Of a stretch of 64,000 nt of DNA, positions 20,940-31,550 are shown in pieces. Below the pieces are notes generated by a model. The model saw nothing but the letters and a program-made list of their open reading frames with translations. It had not been told where the DNA came from and ran no database searches. The stretch is from Oegoconia quadripuncta. Its lineage: Eukaryota > Arthropoda > Insecta > Lepidoptera > Autostichidae. The position numbers and the translations under genes are program-made. The stretch spans positions 30,870,836-30,934,835 of the forward strand of contig OX438748.1 of the NCBI GenBank assembly GCA_949316235.1, read 5' to 3'. Position 1 is the stretch's first letter. Each line of letters begins with the position of its first letter.

Positions 20940-21565
20940 GCGGAAACAGACAGTTTTGGAATGTGGAGCGAACTCGGAATAAATAGTCACGAGTGTATTG
21001 CACCTCGGCCTCTATGCAAATGGACAAGGATCGATTAATTGATCGAGGCTTTAACGTCACGTTTCACAATCATCTTATACTATTGTGTATTAGTATAGTG
21101 ATTGCCGGGATGAGAAACAAAAATAAAATTGAAATTCCACAATTTAGACTTAGCAAGGTTAGCACATCCTTTGTGGGACACAGCATACGCTTTTACAATA
21201 AAATACCAGAACATGTATTGAGTTTAATAGAGCAGAAATTTAAACGCCACATTAAAGAAACTCTGTGTAAGAAGGGTTATTACAGGATAGATGATTATTT
21301 AGGCGATAAGGAGGTCTGGTGTTAGCTGGTCGTTATGTTAATTGCTATTGTTTTGTAATATGTAATATAAAATGTAATATTATTGTAAAGATGGAAACTA
21401 ATTGAAAAGATGTGTTGTTGCGGAGTTTCTTGTCGTTTCATCTCCCTAACCATAACACCTTGTGAAGCGATGTAGTTTAAAAAAAATAACATGTTGACTT
21501 TCAATAAGTGATATTTTTGTATCCTACATTGAATAAAATATTTTTGATTTTGGTTTTGATTTTTG
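20940..21565 (+). pseudogene. CR1/Jockey-like LINE 3' end (RT C-terminal domain)
   Basis: An open frame to TAG at 21322-21324 contains PQFRLSKVSTSFVGHSIRFY, NKIPEHV and FKRHIKETL...YYRIDDYL, the post-RT region of Jockey/CR1-type LINEs common in Lepidoptera. About 240 bp of 3' UTR follows, ending in TTTTGATTTTGG-like tail repeats. The RT core is absent: a 5'-truncated insertion. Confidence 0.7.
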
Positions 21566-21673
21566 AGAGAACGGATTTACTTCTTCCAGGCAGGAACGCG
21601 GCAGTGTCGTCATGTGGTATTAAAATTACTGTTTGTACTGTTTGTGGACTTAGGCCCGTATTAATAAACCAAT

Positions 21674-21902
21674 TGTAAGGTATTATTTGGAACGAAGCAA
21701 GCGAGAGGTATGAAAGAGATAGATTTATTATAAAATGTTCAAGTGCGAAGGAGATAGAATGTATGGAAAAATAGAAATGTGGTTATTGCGTGCGTTGAGT
21801 GAAAGGGATAGACTAATAGACGATTGTAGTAGTTAGAAAGAGTACAAATAAAACGAAGTACATTCGAAGGAAGATGTCGTTTGATTGACAGCCATCCTTA
21901 CA
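21674..21902 (+). repeat. TRIM 5' LTR
   Basis: Starts TG and ends CA with a 7-bp terminal inverted repeat. Contains a TATA-like ATTATAAAA and, further on, AATAAAA, as expected for LTR promoter and polyadenylation signals. Confidence 0.88.
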
Positions 21903-22898
21903 TGGCGCTGCGACAAAAAATTCTATTTTATTATCTTACGTTTAAAGATAAGTGAAATAAACCAAAAACACTACGTCTCCAGTGTTAATAAACAAAAAAA
22001 TAAATAGGTTAAGTGAGTTCTTAAGTGAACAACTTAAATGAAAACAATCTCATGTAAACATTCAAAGTTTATTTATACTTATAAGCATGTCATTATGTTG
22101 TGTAGAATATTGCATTAATTTACCGATTTATTTAGAAAACTTAATTTAGTTGAAATAATCAAAACTTTCTACCTATCATATCCATCTTTCTTGCATAGTA
22201 TAGTGTATGTATTATAAGGTTACACATTTTTCTTTATTTTCCATAACAGTAGCTTAGTACTGTAAGTCATTCATTTATGCTGTAAGTAGATAATATTACC
22301 TATGTATAAATTATTTTTGTACAATATATATACCCACAAAGTTTAAGCTCAAACACTTTAGGAACTACAGGTTTAAGTTCCAAGAAATTAATTTTACCTA
22401 TAGTTAAGTAAGAGAAACACAGTTTTGTTTTTGGAGTCTTTGTTTAAAGTAAAAGTAGTTATTATTTTATTTTTTTTCTTCCATATAAGAAGTCAGAAGG
22501 TTCTTTTTGTATAATGTAACGAACAAGTTTAAGTTTAATGTCATAGAAGTTCTAGTGCACAATAAGTTAACAAATATTATAGTTATGTATAAACAAAAAC
22601 CTCTAGTATACAAGTAAATCCCTTAGAACAGTGTGTTCTCAACTCCAAATTTGTATGTAAAAAAAAAAAAAATTAAATCAATTCATTGTCTATCAAACAT
22701 TTTTTTTTCCAACTTGCAAAATGTATAACCAGAATAACAGTTTGTAAAGTAGAAATTTTTCAGGAAATATATTTTTTTATAGTAGCAACGGTAATTCAGT
22801 ATAAGCAATAAAATAAGTAAAAGTATGAAAGGCACGTAAGGTATTGTATGAATGAAATTAAAATTGTAATAAATTAAAATTTGTAATTTCAAAGGGCA

Positions 22899-23127
22899 TG
22901 TAAGGTATTATTTGGAACGAAGCAAGCGAGAGGTATGAAAGAGATAGATTTATTATAAAATGTTCAAGTGCGAAGGAGATAGAATGTATGGAAAAATAGA
23001 AATGTGGTTATTGCGTGCGTTGAGTGAAAGGGATAGACTAATAGACGATTGTAGTAGTTAGAAAGAGTACAAATAAAACGAAGTACATTCGAAGGAAGAT
23101 GTCGTTTGATTGACAGCCATCCTTACA
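22899..23127 (+). repeat. TRIM 3' LTR
   Basis: Same length and sequence as the 5' LTR. The polypurine stretch immediately upstream and the CAAT duplication downstream define its edges. Confidence 0.88.
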
Positions 23128-23522
23128 CAATCTCAAAACACGTCTTGAGGCAGTATCAACCGAGCAGTTGACGCTATCTCAAGCTCGGTGCTAATTCATA
23201 AACCAATCTTGGGGTCTACTCAGCTGAGATCACATCTCAAGTATTCGCCTCAGCGGCGAATGAATGATAGAACTAATGGGTACAAGGAATAGGTTATGTC
23301 AATTAGCGATTTAAATAATTGAAATTTATTTAATTATTGCTCTAAAATATGTTTGTACCACAGAATACACAAATAGAGACTACTATTTTGCTATATTTCT
23401 TACATTTTTATTAAAGTAACTAAATAACAACCATTTTATAGATGACGGTGCATCATGATGAGCGACGTCCTTTGCCTTTATATTTAAAAAAGTGTTACCC
23501 AGACCAAAAATGCCTGTTATTG

Positions 23523-23715
23523 CTTTTTTTTTTTTTTTATGCACAACGGATTGGTACTTGACCTCAATCACACCTGATGTTAAGTGAAGATGAGGTCGAA
23601 GGTGGAAGCGTACTGACCCGGAAAACCCAACACATTTGGGGGACTGGCTATCTTATCTCTGACAATCGGAACACATCAATGCTATTAACATTGCTGCTTG
23701 GCGGCAGATTTAGAT
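23523..23715 (-). mobile_element. SINE-I, 5'-truncated
   Basis: Reverse orientation, T15 tail side at 23524-23538, body to GGCGGCAGATTTAGAT. Nested within the TTA-flanked transposon. Confidence 0.85.
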
Positions 23716-23779
23716 TGGTTAGGTTAGTGGTATCAATTCAAGGTGTGTTTTTTTTATGTAGGTATGTTCCGAGGTATTT

Positions 23780-24168
23780 CCATCAGTTGATAACTAATTC
23801 TTTATTTGTAAGGGTATTACCACCAGGGTTAGCCTATATAATATCGTCTATAATCGCTTACCTGACGAAATAAAGTATATCGACCCTAAATGTTTCAAAT
23901 CCGTACTAACGAAATGGCTACTAGAAAAATGTTTTGTATAAGTGATTATAAGGAATGAAATGGGTATTATTCATTGGTGTAATGATTATGTTGACATAGC
24001 GAAATAATTTTATTAATTGTAACTTATATATAATTTTTTTCTAATATTTAATGTACCTTATGAGAGTGAAGGAAGCAGAAGGGGTGTGTTAGGATCGTAG
24101 CAAGTGGAAGTCTGTGGTCTCTGCCTACCCCTACGGGAAACAGGCGTGACATTATGTATGTATGTATG
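23780..24168 (+). pseudogene. CR1/Jockey-like LINE 3' end
   Basis: Contains FKSVLTKWLLEKCF, as in the end of Jockey/CR1-type ORF2, followed by a 3' UTR with CCCCTACGGGAAACAGGCGT and a (TATG)n tail. A short related 3' end occurs at 37780-37848. Confidence 0.55.
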
Positions 24169-24832
24169 TTAGTGTACCTAAATAAATGAAATGTCGAATA
24201 ATTTGAATAATAGGTAATATTGTAACATTTTCACATCTGAATGCAGGTTGAATACATGTAAGTATTTAAAGTAACAGTAACATCCATCATAACTGTATTC
24301 TGGCAAATAAATAATAATTTAATTTATAAATTCGGTGAAGATCTGATAATGCGCTACGTAAATAGAAGTCGGTAGTTTTATGTTTTTTTTTGTGGTTATT
24401 ACTGGATGTTAACCCATACCAAGATGTGTTATGGTAACACCGAATTTTAATTAAACCGATACCCTTAATTTAATTTTATTATAGATTTTTCAAAATTAAT
24501 TCTTATGGATAAACAATACTGTCTTGTCTATAAAATATCATAATAAAATATAACTCTCGCAATATTTCCACAAATTCTATTTTCCAACGGATTCTCAAGT
24601 CACCGATATAGTGTACTTCTACTTGAGAACTTATCAAGAAAAATGTTGAGATGAAGTCTATGGTTATGGTATGGTTTATTAATACGTGAAACTCGGCGCA
24701 CCTCTCAATTGAGTACTGTTTGAGTAAGCACGTGCGTTGGTCTCAAGTAAGACTTATTAATCAACACGTTTACTTGAGACCAGTCACAAGACTGTTCTCA
24801 ATCTCGAGAATGGTTTATTAATACGGGCCTTA

Positions 24833-24920
24833 GATAAAATGGTGGTAGCTAGCCAGGCGGACCTTTTAAAATGCCCTGCCACCAACCAAACCGAGTACTT
24901 AAACATGTACCCCGCTGGGG
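24833..24920 (-). mobile_element. SINE-I fragment
   Basis: Internal segment from GATAAAATGGTGGTAGC to CCCCGCTGGGG, cut off inside the tRNA head. It starts exactly at the right TSD of the TTA-flanked transposon, so that transposon probably inserted into this SINE; the other half is not at the left edge. Confidence 0.75.
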
Positions 24921-25099
24921 AAATAGCGTATATACCAATAGGCGATATGAGTTTAAGTTGCAGTAAATCATTGCGCACGGTTAAACACCGAAATGAGGCA
25001 ACGTTATCAACATTCTACAACTTCATTTTAACCGACTTCAAAAAAAAGAGGTACACAATTCTGCCGTTGACATGTTTTTCTTTTTCGTTTTTAGATACG

Positions 25100-25500
25100 G
25101 CACCCTAAAAAGATATTGATACTAATGCCAAAGAAAAGCCAACAGAAGAACAAGCCATCAAGCTTTTTCCCGTATTTCCTCAAGCCGCATCCGTCTCATT
25201 GAATAAATGAGCAACCGGTTAAAACAATGTTTGACATGTCCCGCACATCCTCTAGAAATAGAGGGCATTGCCAAAATGAATCCTAAAAGCGAATACGTAA
25301 GCGTTTACACTGTTGCTACATTGCTCAGGAAAAGTCTAACATTGTGCGATAGGATATTGTGATAAGCGGAGCGATTTTGATTGAGCCACGTATGGTCACA
25401 TATTTCTAAATACATGCTAAAGGCAGGGTTTACTTTCTGATACAATTATTACTGTATTAAGTTTAAGAGAAAAAAGTTTGTGCGGAGGAACACTGACTCA
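25100..25500. other. No gene recognised
   Basis: AT-rich, short open frames only. Confidence 0.5.
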
Positions 25501-25520
25501 CAGGGCATAGGTACTCACCT

Positions 25521-25583
25521 AGTTTGAGTCAAGGGTGGTCCCTTGACCCAAACTGATCAACGGAAGCATTGGTTGCTTCCGTT
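25521..25583. repeat. Two adjacent short hairpins
   Basis: Arms AGTTTGAGTCAAGGG and CCCTTGACCCAAACT (25521-25535, 25540-25554; one mismatch) are followed by AACGGAAGCA and TGCTTCCGTT (25559-25568, 25574-25583). Function unknown. Confidence 0.6.
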
Positions 25584-25611
25584 TTGATAGGTATAGTATA
25601 GTATATACAGG

Positions 25612-25745
25612 GTGAATTTGAATTCGTGTAATTCCTGTTTACTGGTGACCCACTCCTGATTACGAACAACTTTCCCCAAGGAAAAATAGTCCAATTTGAT
25701 CAAAAAATTTTCGATTACCCATACAAAGTAAACTATTCTGAAACC
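25612..25745 (+). repeat. Foldback-family fragment, one arm
   Basis: Starts ACAGGGTGAATTTGAATTC and continues to CATACAAAGTAAACTATTCTG, matching one arm of the element at 20025-20362. Confidence 0.7.
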
Positions 25746-25759
25746 CTGATGAAATTCTG

Positions 25760-27130
25760 ATGTATGTAAGCACCCTAGATTAAATTATTGAAATAAATAT
25801 TTTATTCCTTAATGTCTATATATTAATACAGGTATTTTTATATAAGTACTTGGTATGACTTCTAATGTATGTAAGCGCCCTAGATTAAATTATTGAAATA
25901 ATTTTTTTATACCTTAATGTCTGTATTATATTAATTTACCGTTACCACCGTGTCCTCTCCCGTTAAAGACCCGGTGATTATGCGAAATACCCGACAATCG
26001 CAAATGGGAAAAGGAATGGAATGGTAATCTATTTGGGCTTATTGCTTGTCCGGATTCCCATTTACTTAGCACGTTTCCTCTTTTTACCATTTTTCGACGT
26101 GTGAAGCGGTTTTTTTTTCTAATCTCCATTAAAGGGAATTACATACGTAGGTACAGTTGGAGTTATAGTTACTTACACACGGCTGTTTTGCATGATTAAT
26201 TGTAGCGTATATTTTTCAAGGTAATGTCTCTTAAAAATCTTAAAATCTTTATTGTACACAAAATTGTTACAGAAATATGCATTATATATAAAATGTACAA
26301 AGACGAGAGTAACTCCGATAGAATTTTCTACCAGCAATCCTTAGAGATACATAGTGTTTATTAGATTGGGCAGAAAATATTGTACACAACAATTGAAAAT
26401 TATTTTATAAAATATACTTATATATATAAATATACCACATAACCTGTCCAATATACATATATATTGTACGAAGTATAAACAAGTATATATATTATCAATA
26501 CTCATGTCTCGTGAGATTTATTTCAAATTCCTAGATAAAAAATACTCCAATCGTAATCCAGGACATAATTTATCTCTATAGGTACCAAATTTCATCAAAA
26601 TCCTGTCAGGTGTTCTTTTATACGGCACGAATTTCGCAGCAATATCCATAGAATGAAAAACAGTGGAATTCAGCGAATGTCAAAAAACCGCGCTGAAATA
26701 ATGTCAAATAATGCCCAAAGGAAAAAAATAGTGCCAATGTAGTTTAAGAGTCACGTGTTGCCGGAATCCTCATTCTCAAAGACAGTGACTACTTTACCTA
26801 TGATTATAATATACTATGCATAAATAGTGCTACCGAAATATAGTAAAATAGTTCTTCAAAAACAACGAAGTTAAAATCAATCAAAATTATGCTGTATATA
26901 ATAATAATAAATATTTATTATCTCACCACAAAGAAATAGGTACATTGATTAAATAATAGTGTTAGGTAAAAAGAAAATCCTTTGTGAGAGATTGGAGTCT
27001 GAAATAGGTTCGAAACCTGTGCTACAGATCTCCAGGGTCCCACTCCCTTACTATTAGACATTATAACAATAGCACTGAGAATACATTATCTAAGTAATGC
27101 AGTATGATGCTTAAAGTATATATGTAGAAG
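25760..27130. other. AT-rich stretch, no gene
   Basis: A short direct repeat (TAAGCxCCCTAGATTAAATTATTG near 25768 and 25873) and TA-rich runs near 26405-26490. Nothing coding. Confidence 0.5.
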
Positions 27131-27154
27131 CATGTGGACAGTGGACTAAGGCAA

Positions 27155-27265
27155 AAGTGTGTGTGTGTGTGTGTAGGGGGTGATGTGTGTGTGGGGGGTG
27201 ATATGTGTGTTTGGGGGGTGATGTGGGCGTGTGTATGTGTATATGGAGGGAGGGATGGGTGTATG
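27155..27265 (+). repeat. GT-rich low-complexity tract
   Basis: Runs of GTGTGT broken by GGGGGTGAT units. No coding meaning is assigned to the open frame across it. Confidence 0.85.
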
Positions 27266-27917
27266 TGGGTTTATTGTGCTACGATATTTATATATCATAT
27301 ACATTACAATTTACATAATGTTTCAGTAAAGAAAACACCTCAGGATTAACTAATGAATGTAGACGTTCATTTCCCTCATATCTATCCGTGGCAAGGATAT
27401 ATATAAATCTAAATCATTCTGTATACAATTTGAACAGAGTTACTTGACGCAGTAGTGACATCCGTCAGACTGTAACAAATAATTTGCAATTTGCATTATA
27501 CTTCAGTAATGAAAACACCGCTTAATAACTCTGGAATGCCTAATGATGTTCGACGTTCATTTGCCTCCTATCTATCAGTGCACGCATCAAATACCTACTA
27601 CATGGTAGCCGTACGTTCATGCTAGCTGTACACGGATTCAAATGCGAGCGGATTATTCGCGACTTTCGGAGCGATGTGCTTTTCGCTGTTCCACTCGAGC
27701 GAACATTGAATTTCGAACAATGATTGTTTTGTATGACTATTTGCAATTTGTTGACGCTAACATAATACCAAAACATGTATTTAACTCGTACATTTAACAT
27801 AGTTACAATTATTGAGATGTATCGGCGTCCAATGCTTAAGAATGTGACTATCAAGTCTGCTGGGACATTTTATATTAGTACTAAGTTACAAATCTGAGGT
27901 GCATCCGCGTCAAGTTC

Positions 27918-28005
27918 TTAACACGTTCCGGGACACATCACGCCTCTAGACGCAATAATAATAAAACTTCTATTGTGTCTGGTGATGTGTCTCGGAACGT
28001 GTTAA
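27918..28005. mobile_element. 80-bp TTAA-flanked MITE
   Basis: Terminal repeats CACGTTCCGGGACACATCAC and GTGATGTGTCTCGGAACGTG (19/20 complementary), with TTAA at 27918-27921 and 28002-28005. It splits a CTTAAGAA site of the surrounding repeat. TTAA duplication points to piggyBac-type mobilisation. Confidence 0.7.
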
Positions 28006-28132
28006 GAAGTGACTATCCAGTCTGCTGGGGCATTTTAACTAATACGTAGAAACATACTGAGTTGCATCCCCGTCCAATGCTTAACAATGTGACTGTCAAG
28101 TCTGCTAAGACACTTTACATTTGACGACCTGT

Positions 28133-28392
28133 TCGGTGTAGTGGTTAGAAACTCCGGTGCCATACCAAAAGGTCGCGGGTTCGAATCCCGCTAGGGGCAT
28201 ATGTTTATATGATGAATACAGACATGTGTTCCCGAGTTATGGATGTTTTACATTTACATATGTATTTAATTACAAAAAAAATGTATTTGTATAATTTATC
28301 AACCATCGGGTATCAGTAATATTAAGCCTAGTTACTTAGTGTGGAACTAGATGGCGCTGTGTGTATGTGCAAAGATATTTATTCAGTTATAT
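28133..28392 (+). mobile_element. SINE-II subfamily B
   Basis: Complete head (GACGACCTGTTCGGTGTAGT, B-box GGTTCGAATCCCGC), body and TTTA-rich end. Confidence 0.88.
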
Positions 28393-28736
28393 TGGTACTT
28401 AGTAACTACAAATACTGAGATGCATCCCCGTCCAGTTCTTAAGAATGTGACTGTCAAGTCTGCTGGCAAGCACGACCAGGATGCGGTTGGTGCTAGCGCA
28501 GATTCTTAGCAGTACTGCGGTGCATCGCCTGTGGAGCTAGCCTAGCTTTCGCTACGAAGCTAGGCATTCTCTTTAAAGTCAGGCAATATTTCATGAAGAA
28601 ATAGCTTTCATTGTACCACGCTCGGGCCCGCTCTTGTATTGAATACCTGTCATGTTTGGGATAATTCGGTTAAATACCATACCAACTAGCTGCACTCGAC
28701 TCTGTGGAATTACGCGCCAGTGAAGCGCTAACCCGT

Positions 28737-28960
28737 TGAGTGAAATCAAAAACCCGACAGCAAATTTAGTATTTTGCGGACGCCATGTTGGATTTTTACC
28801 ATAAAATTCTATGACACTCTAGGGAACAGGACGAATCGAACGACACCTTGCACTTCAAAATTGGTCGAGCCGTTTAGGCTACAAGAGGTAACAGAAATCT
28901 ACATAGATACATAGTATACACTCGAAAAACATAACCCTCCTTTTTGGGGCTGACGGGTAA
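28737..28960. repeat. Dispersed repeat (AAAAACCCGACAGCAAATTT family)
   Basis: Shares AAAACCCGACAGCAAATTT, TTCTATGACACTCT and ACTTCAAAATTGGTCGAGCC with inverted relatives at 52690-52890 and 62850-63030. Possibly a non-autonomous DNA element. Confidence 0.55.
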
Positions 28961-29940
28961 AAAGGGAGGTACACAAAGCCATATCTTTGTGTACCACGTT
29001 TTTTGAATAAACTTTTTCAAAGCTTTACATATTTACCATTGCGACATAATACGAATTAAAGCATTTAAGGTTGTTGAGGTAAGCAGTCTTATAATAAAAA
29101 TAATATTATATTAATATTTATGTTTTAATTAGATTTATCATTATTATTTTAGAGCCTATCCAAACCTTGAAGGCTGAATCCGCCTTTATCTAGGCGATTG
29201 TTTTCATAAAAAAAAAACGAAAAGATATTTTTAATTTCATCTCTTCCTTAAACAAACTGGGTGTTCTAAACTTCCCCAGGCCTCGTAAAGGGCAGCAGTA
29301 AACAAAATTCACAAGATAATAAGAACAATAAAAAGCCCCAGTGATTGTTCCCGGGCTCCACGTTTTATCACTCTGCTCCACGTAAACTTCTGCAAAAGGA
29401 TTTTAAGTGGTTTTTCGAATAAATGCGGTCGTCTTAAAGTGGAGCAGGCACAATTGACTGTAAATTTGTCCTTTTAAATAAATACTACAGACACCGATTA
29501 TTTAACCATAAACTTGGCAATGCATATACTATGATATTTGGTAACAGATAAGTAGGTATATATAATATGGAGGTTAGGGAAATTACCCGGGCTGGGATAC
29601 AAATATAATGCGAAAACAAAAAAACTTAGTTAACAATAGATAGTTATGATACATATATAGTATATTGTAATATTGGAGGTGGTAGTTGGATCGAGGCTGT
29701 AGGGTTCCCTAAGTATAGCAGTCTATAGTGATTTTGCACGAACAATCCCCTTGCGTATATATAATATCGGTAGCGGCGTTGACTAAGCGATAGGCGATTA
29801 TGATGCAGTAAATGTATTTTCTAGTCTTTACGTTTATTTGTATGTATATTTCTCTGTAATTAAAAAATTGTGTAGTTGTGTGAACGCAGTGGCGTAAATA
29901 AATGTTTTATCTATCTAGATAATAGATATATTTTTTTTTA
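28961..29940. other. No gene recognised
   Basis: AT-rich; no coding or repeat signal shared with other parts of the window. Confidence 0.5.
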
Positions 29941-29942
29941 TT

Positions 29943-30047
29943 AAATATTGTAGTAATAACCTTGCCACAATTCGGTGTTTACACCGAGTACGGGTAAGTT
30001 TACACGGGTAAACACCGAATTGTAGCAAGGTTATTAACACAATATTT
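29943..30047. mobile_element. Foldback MITE, ~40-bp arms
   Basis: Arms TAACCTTGCCACAATTCGGT... and ...ACCGAATTGTAGCAAGGTTA are complementary with one mismatch over 26 bp, and complementarity continues outward through AAATATTG/CAATATTT. The spacer is ~25 bp. TSD not clear. Confidence 0.65.
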
Positions 30048-30054
30048 CATTTAA

Positions 30055-30265
30055 AAAGTTATCTACTAATAGTATTATAAATAAATGCATTTATATATCA
30101 CACAAATACATAAATAAATCAAATAATAAATACCTAGTTAAACTCATACAATAGTGCTGTTTTAACATCTTCTTAAACACAGGCAAGGAAGGACTGTCGC
30201 GAATATGTATAGTACCTAATTTATTCCACAACTGTGCAATATATGTAGGGTAGTCCAGTAAGGAT
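30055..30265 (-). pseudogene. CR1/Jockey-like LINE 3' end
   Basis: Minus strand encodes AQLWNKLGTIHIRDSPSLPV then FKKMLKQHYC, the typical last segment of Jockey/CR1-type RT proteins. Followed by an AT-rich 3' UTR. Confidence 0.6.
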
Positions 30266-30327
30266 ACAGTTTTAACTTCCTATAATCTTAAAAGCCGTGA
30301 TTTTTTGCACATGAATAGAGTACCCTT

Positions 30328-30790
30328 TTTTATTTTTTTTGACGCGGGGAAACGCATTACTCGTCCCGCTTCCCTGGGGGACGGCGAGACTGTTATGTGG
30401 GACTCCCCTCCCGATAGGTCCCACTAAAACCCCGCGGCGACCTTCCTCGGCAGTAGAGAGGACCTGGGAATGCATTAGCGGCGACAGGTAGTCCCCCTTC
30501 ACAAAGGGAGGCCGGAAGGCGATTAGCGCGCCCTCCACGGGGGGCGCTGTCGCTCCCGGGTCGCCTCCGACGACTACATTGCCCCGAGATGTGACCGCCC
30601 GCGACACTCAGGCAACAGCTGATCCTGCTCGCTGGAGGTAACGCCCCCCCGACGTTACCTCCAGCGAGCAGGATCAGCCCTCTCCCGATCCCGCTCTGCA
30701 GCCTCCTTCTGAGCATGACTGCTTCACAGAAGGAGGCCGCTGGCCTCTAACCCTCCTCGCTCGCCAGCATAACCCGCCAGCATAAAATAT
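30328..30790 (-). mobile_element. Interstitial SART-like 3' end
   Basis: GC-rich island in AT-rich DNA. On the minus strand it matches the end of ORF2 and the 3' UTR of the telomeric elements with clear divergence (shared GGGCGCTGTCG, GACCTGGGAA, ACTAAAACCCC, CTCTCCCGATCCCGCTCTGC), ending in a T-rich edge at 30328-30340. No telomeric repeats flank it; the base before the T run is C. The ORF2 end is broken. Confidence 0.8.
30619..30676. repeat. Perfect 25-bp-arm hairpin inside the SART-like 3' end
   Basis: CTGATCCTGCTCGCTGGAGG continues TAACG, then a short C-rich loop, then the exact reverse complement. The telomeric copies have only imperfect pairing at the equivalent site. Confidence 0.8.
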
Positions 30791-30849
30791 AAATTAGCCA
30801 TTGGCTAATTTTTTAGAAAACTATTTTGAGGAGATATTAACCTTTTTTT

Positions 30850-31030
30850 CAGCAATCCCACTAATAATCTTATCCTACAGGAACCAGTCACTTTTCCGAG
30901 ATAAAAAGTAGCCCATATGCTAATCCAGGTTTTAATCAGTCTACCAACCAAATCTGTCCAGCCGTTTAAGCGTGAAGAGTTAACAAACATACATACACAC
31001 ACTCACAAACTTTCGCATTTATTCCAATCC
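30850..31030. repeat. Dispersed repeat related to 19685-19790
   Basis: Shared blocks TCCCACTAATAAT, TTTTCCGAG and TCTACCAACCAAAT...TCCGTCCAGCCG. Ends with AAACTTTCGCATTTATT, the inverse of the start of the element at 20660. Confidence 0.5.
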
Positions 31031-31545
31031 CAACTAAGACCATGTAATCGACCCTAATATTAAAAAATAAAAATAGGCTTAAAATGTACCACACCTTTCT
31101 CTTTCCGTCGGTGGTTATAGATATAAATCAACTAACTGCATAAAATTTGACCACGGACCGACACGCGCTACTCAGGTTTTTAAACTTTTTTTTTCAAAGA
31201 CCCAAATCTAACTACCATCTATAAGCCTTTGTCACTCCCGATAAAAACAATAGGCTGTTTACACGAAATAGGTCCTACGAAATCAGTTCGGGTAATGGAA
31301 TAACACAATTTCCCAGTAACGACCGACAAAAGGCATTCTGTGAAATTTGTTTATTCCCAAATTGTTAAGGTTAGTTTTCAAAGGGTTTATTCACACATAT
31401 CAGTGTTTTTGTGCGCATCAAAGGTAAGATGCTAACATAAACGATATCTGACCTGCGCAATTATTACAGGGTCGTGCCCACACCACTATCAGTTGGGAAC
31501 TCCATTCTCGAAGTTACAGACGACTTTACTTTACAACTTAGTAAA
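31031..31545. other. No gene recognised
   Basis: No coding signal. Possible splice-like sites but no linked open frame. Confidence 0.45.
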
Positions 31546-31550
31546 GATGG

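Larger units (their letters stand above)
21674..23127 (+). mobile_element. Non-coding LTR retrotransposon of TRIM type
   Basis: 1454 bp with two direct 229-bp terminal repeats (21674-21902 and 22899-23127) that I find identical base for base. The LTRs start TGTAAGG and end CCTTACA. A 4-bp target duplication CAAT sits at 21670-21673 and 23128-23131. Directly after the left LTR lies TGGCGCTGCGAC, a plausible tRNA primer-binding site; just before the right LTR lies AAAGGGCA, a short polypurine tract. The 996-bp interior is AT-rich with no gag or pol. It would need proteins from another LTR element. Identical LTRs imply very recent insertion. Confidence 0.88.
21650..24832. mobile_element. TTA-flanked inverted-repeat DNA transposon (PIF/Harbinger-like), with nested insertions
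   Basis: Left terminus GGCCCGTATTAATAAACCA at 21653-21671 is matched inverted at 24811-24829. Both ends are bordered by TTA (21650-21652 and 24830-24832), the 3-bp duplication typical of PIF/Harbinger. Subterminal sequence continues as diverged inverted repeats with CTCAA and GTCTTG motifs. After removing a nested LTR element, a SINE and a LINE end, about 1.1-1.3 kb remains, with no transposase seen, so it is non-autonomous. Superfamily is inferred from TSD size and sequence only. Confidence 0.6.
27823..28467. repeat. Repeat cluster with CTTAAGAATGTGACT units
   Basis: Units resembling GCATCCCCGTCCAATGCTTA + AGAATGTGACTGTCAAGTCT occur near 27823, 27900-28025 (split), 28066 and 28420. One is interrupted by an 80-bp TTAA-flanked element; a SINE-II B lies between the last two. 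Confidence 0.65.

Noticed and set aside
21674..23127. Simple segmental duplication of 229 bp
   Set aside because: TG...CA ends, PBS and PPT positions and a CAAT duplication outside both copies fit an LTR element much better.
27134..27349. Cys/Val/Gly-rich small protein
   Set aside because: Translation of a GT-rich low-complexity tract.
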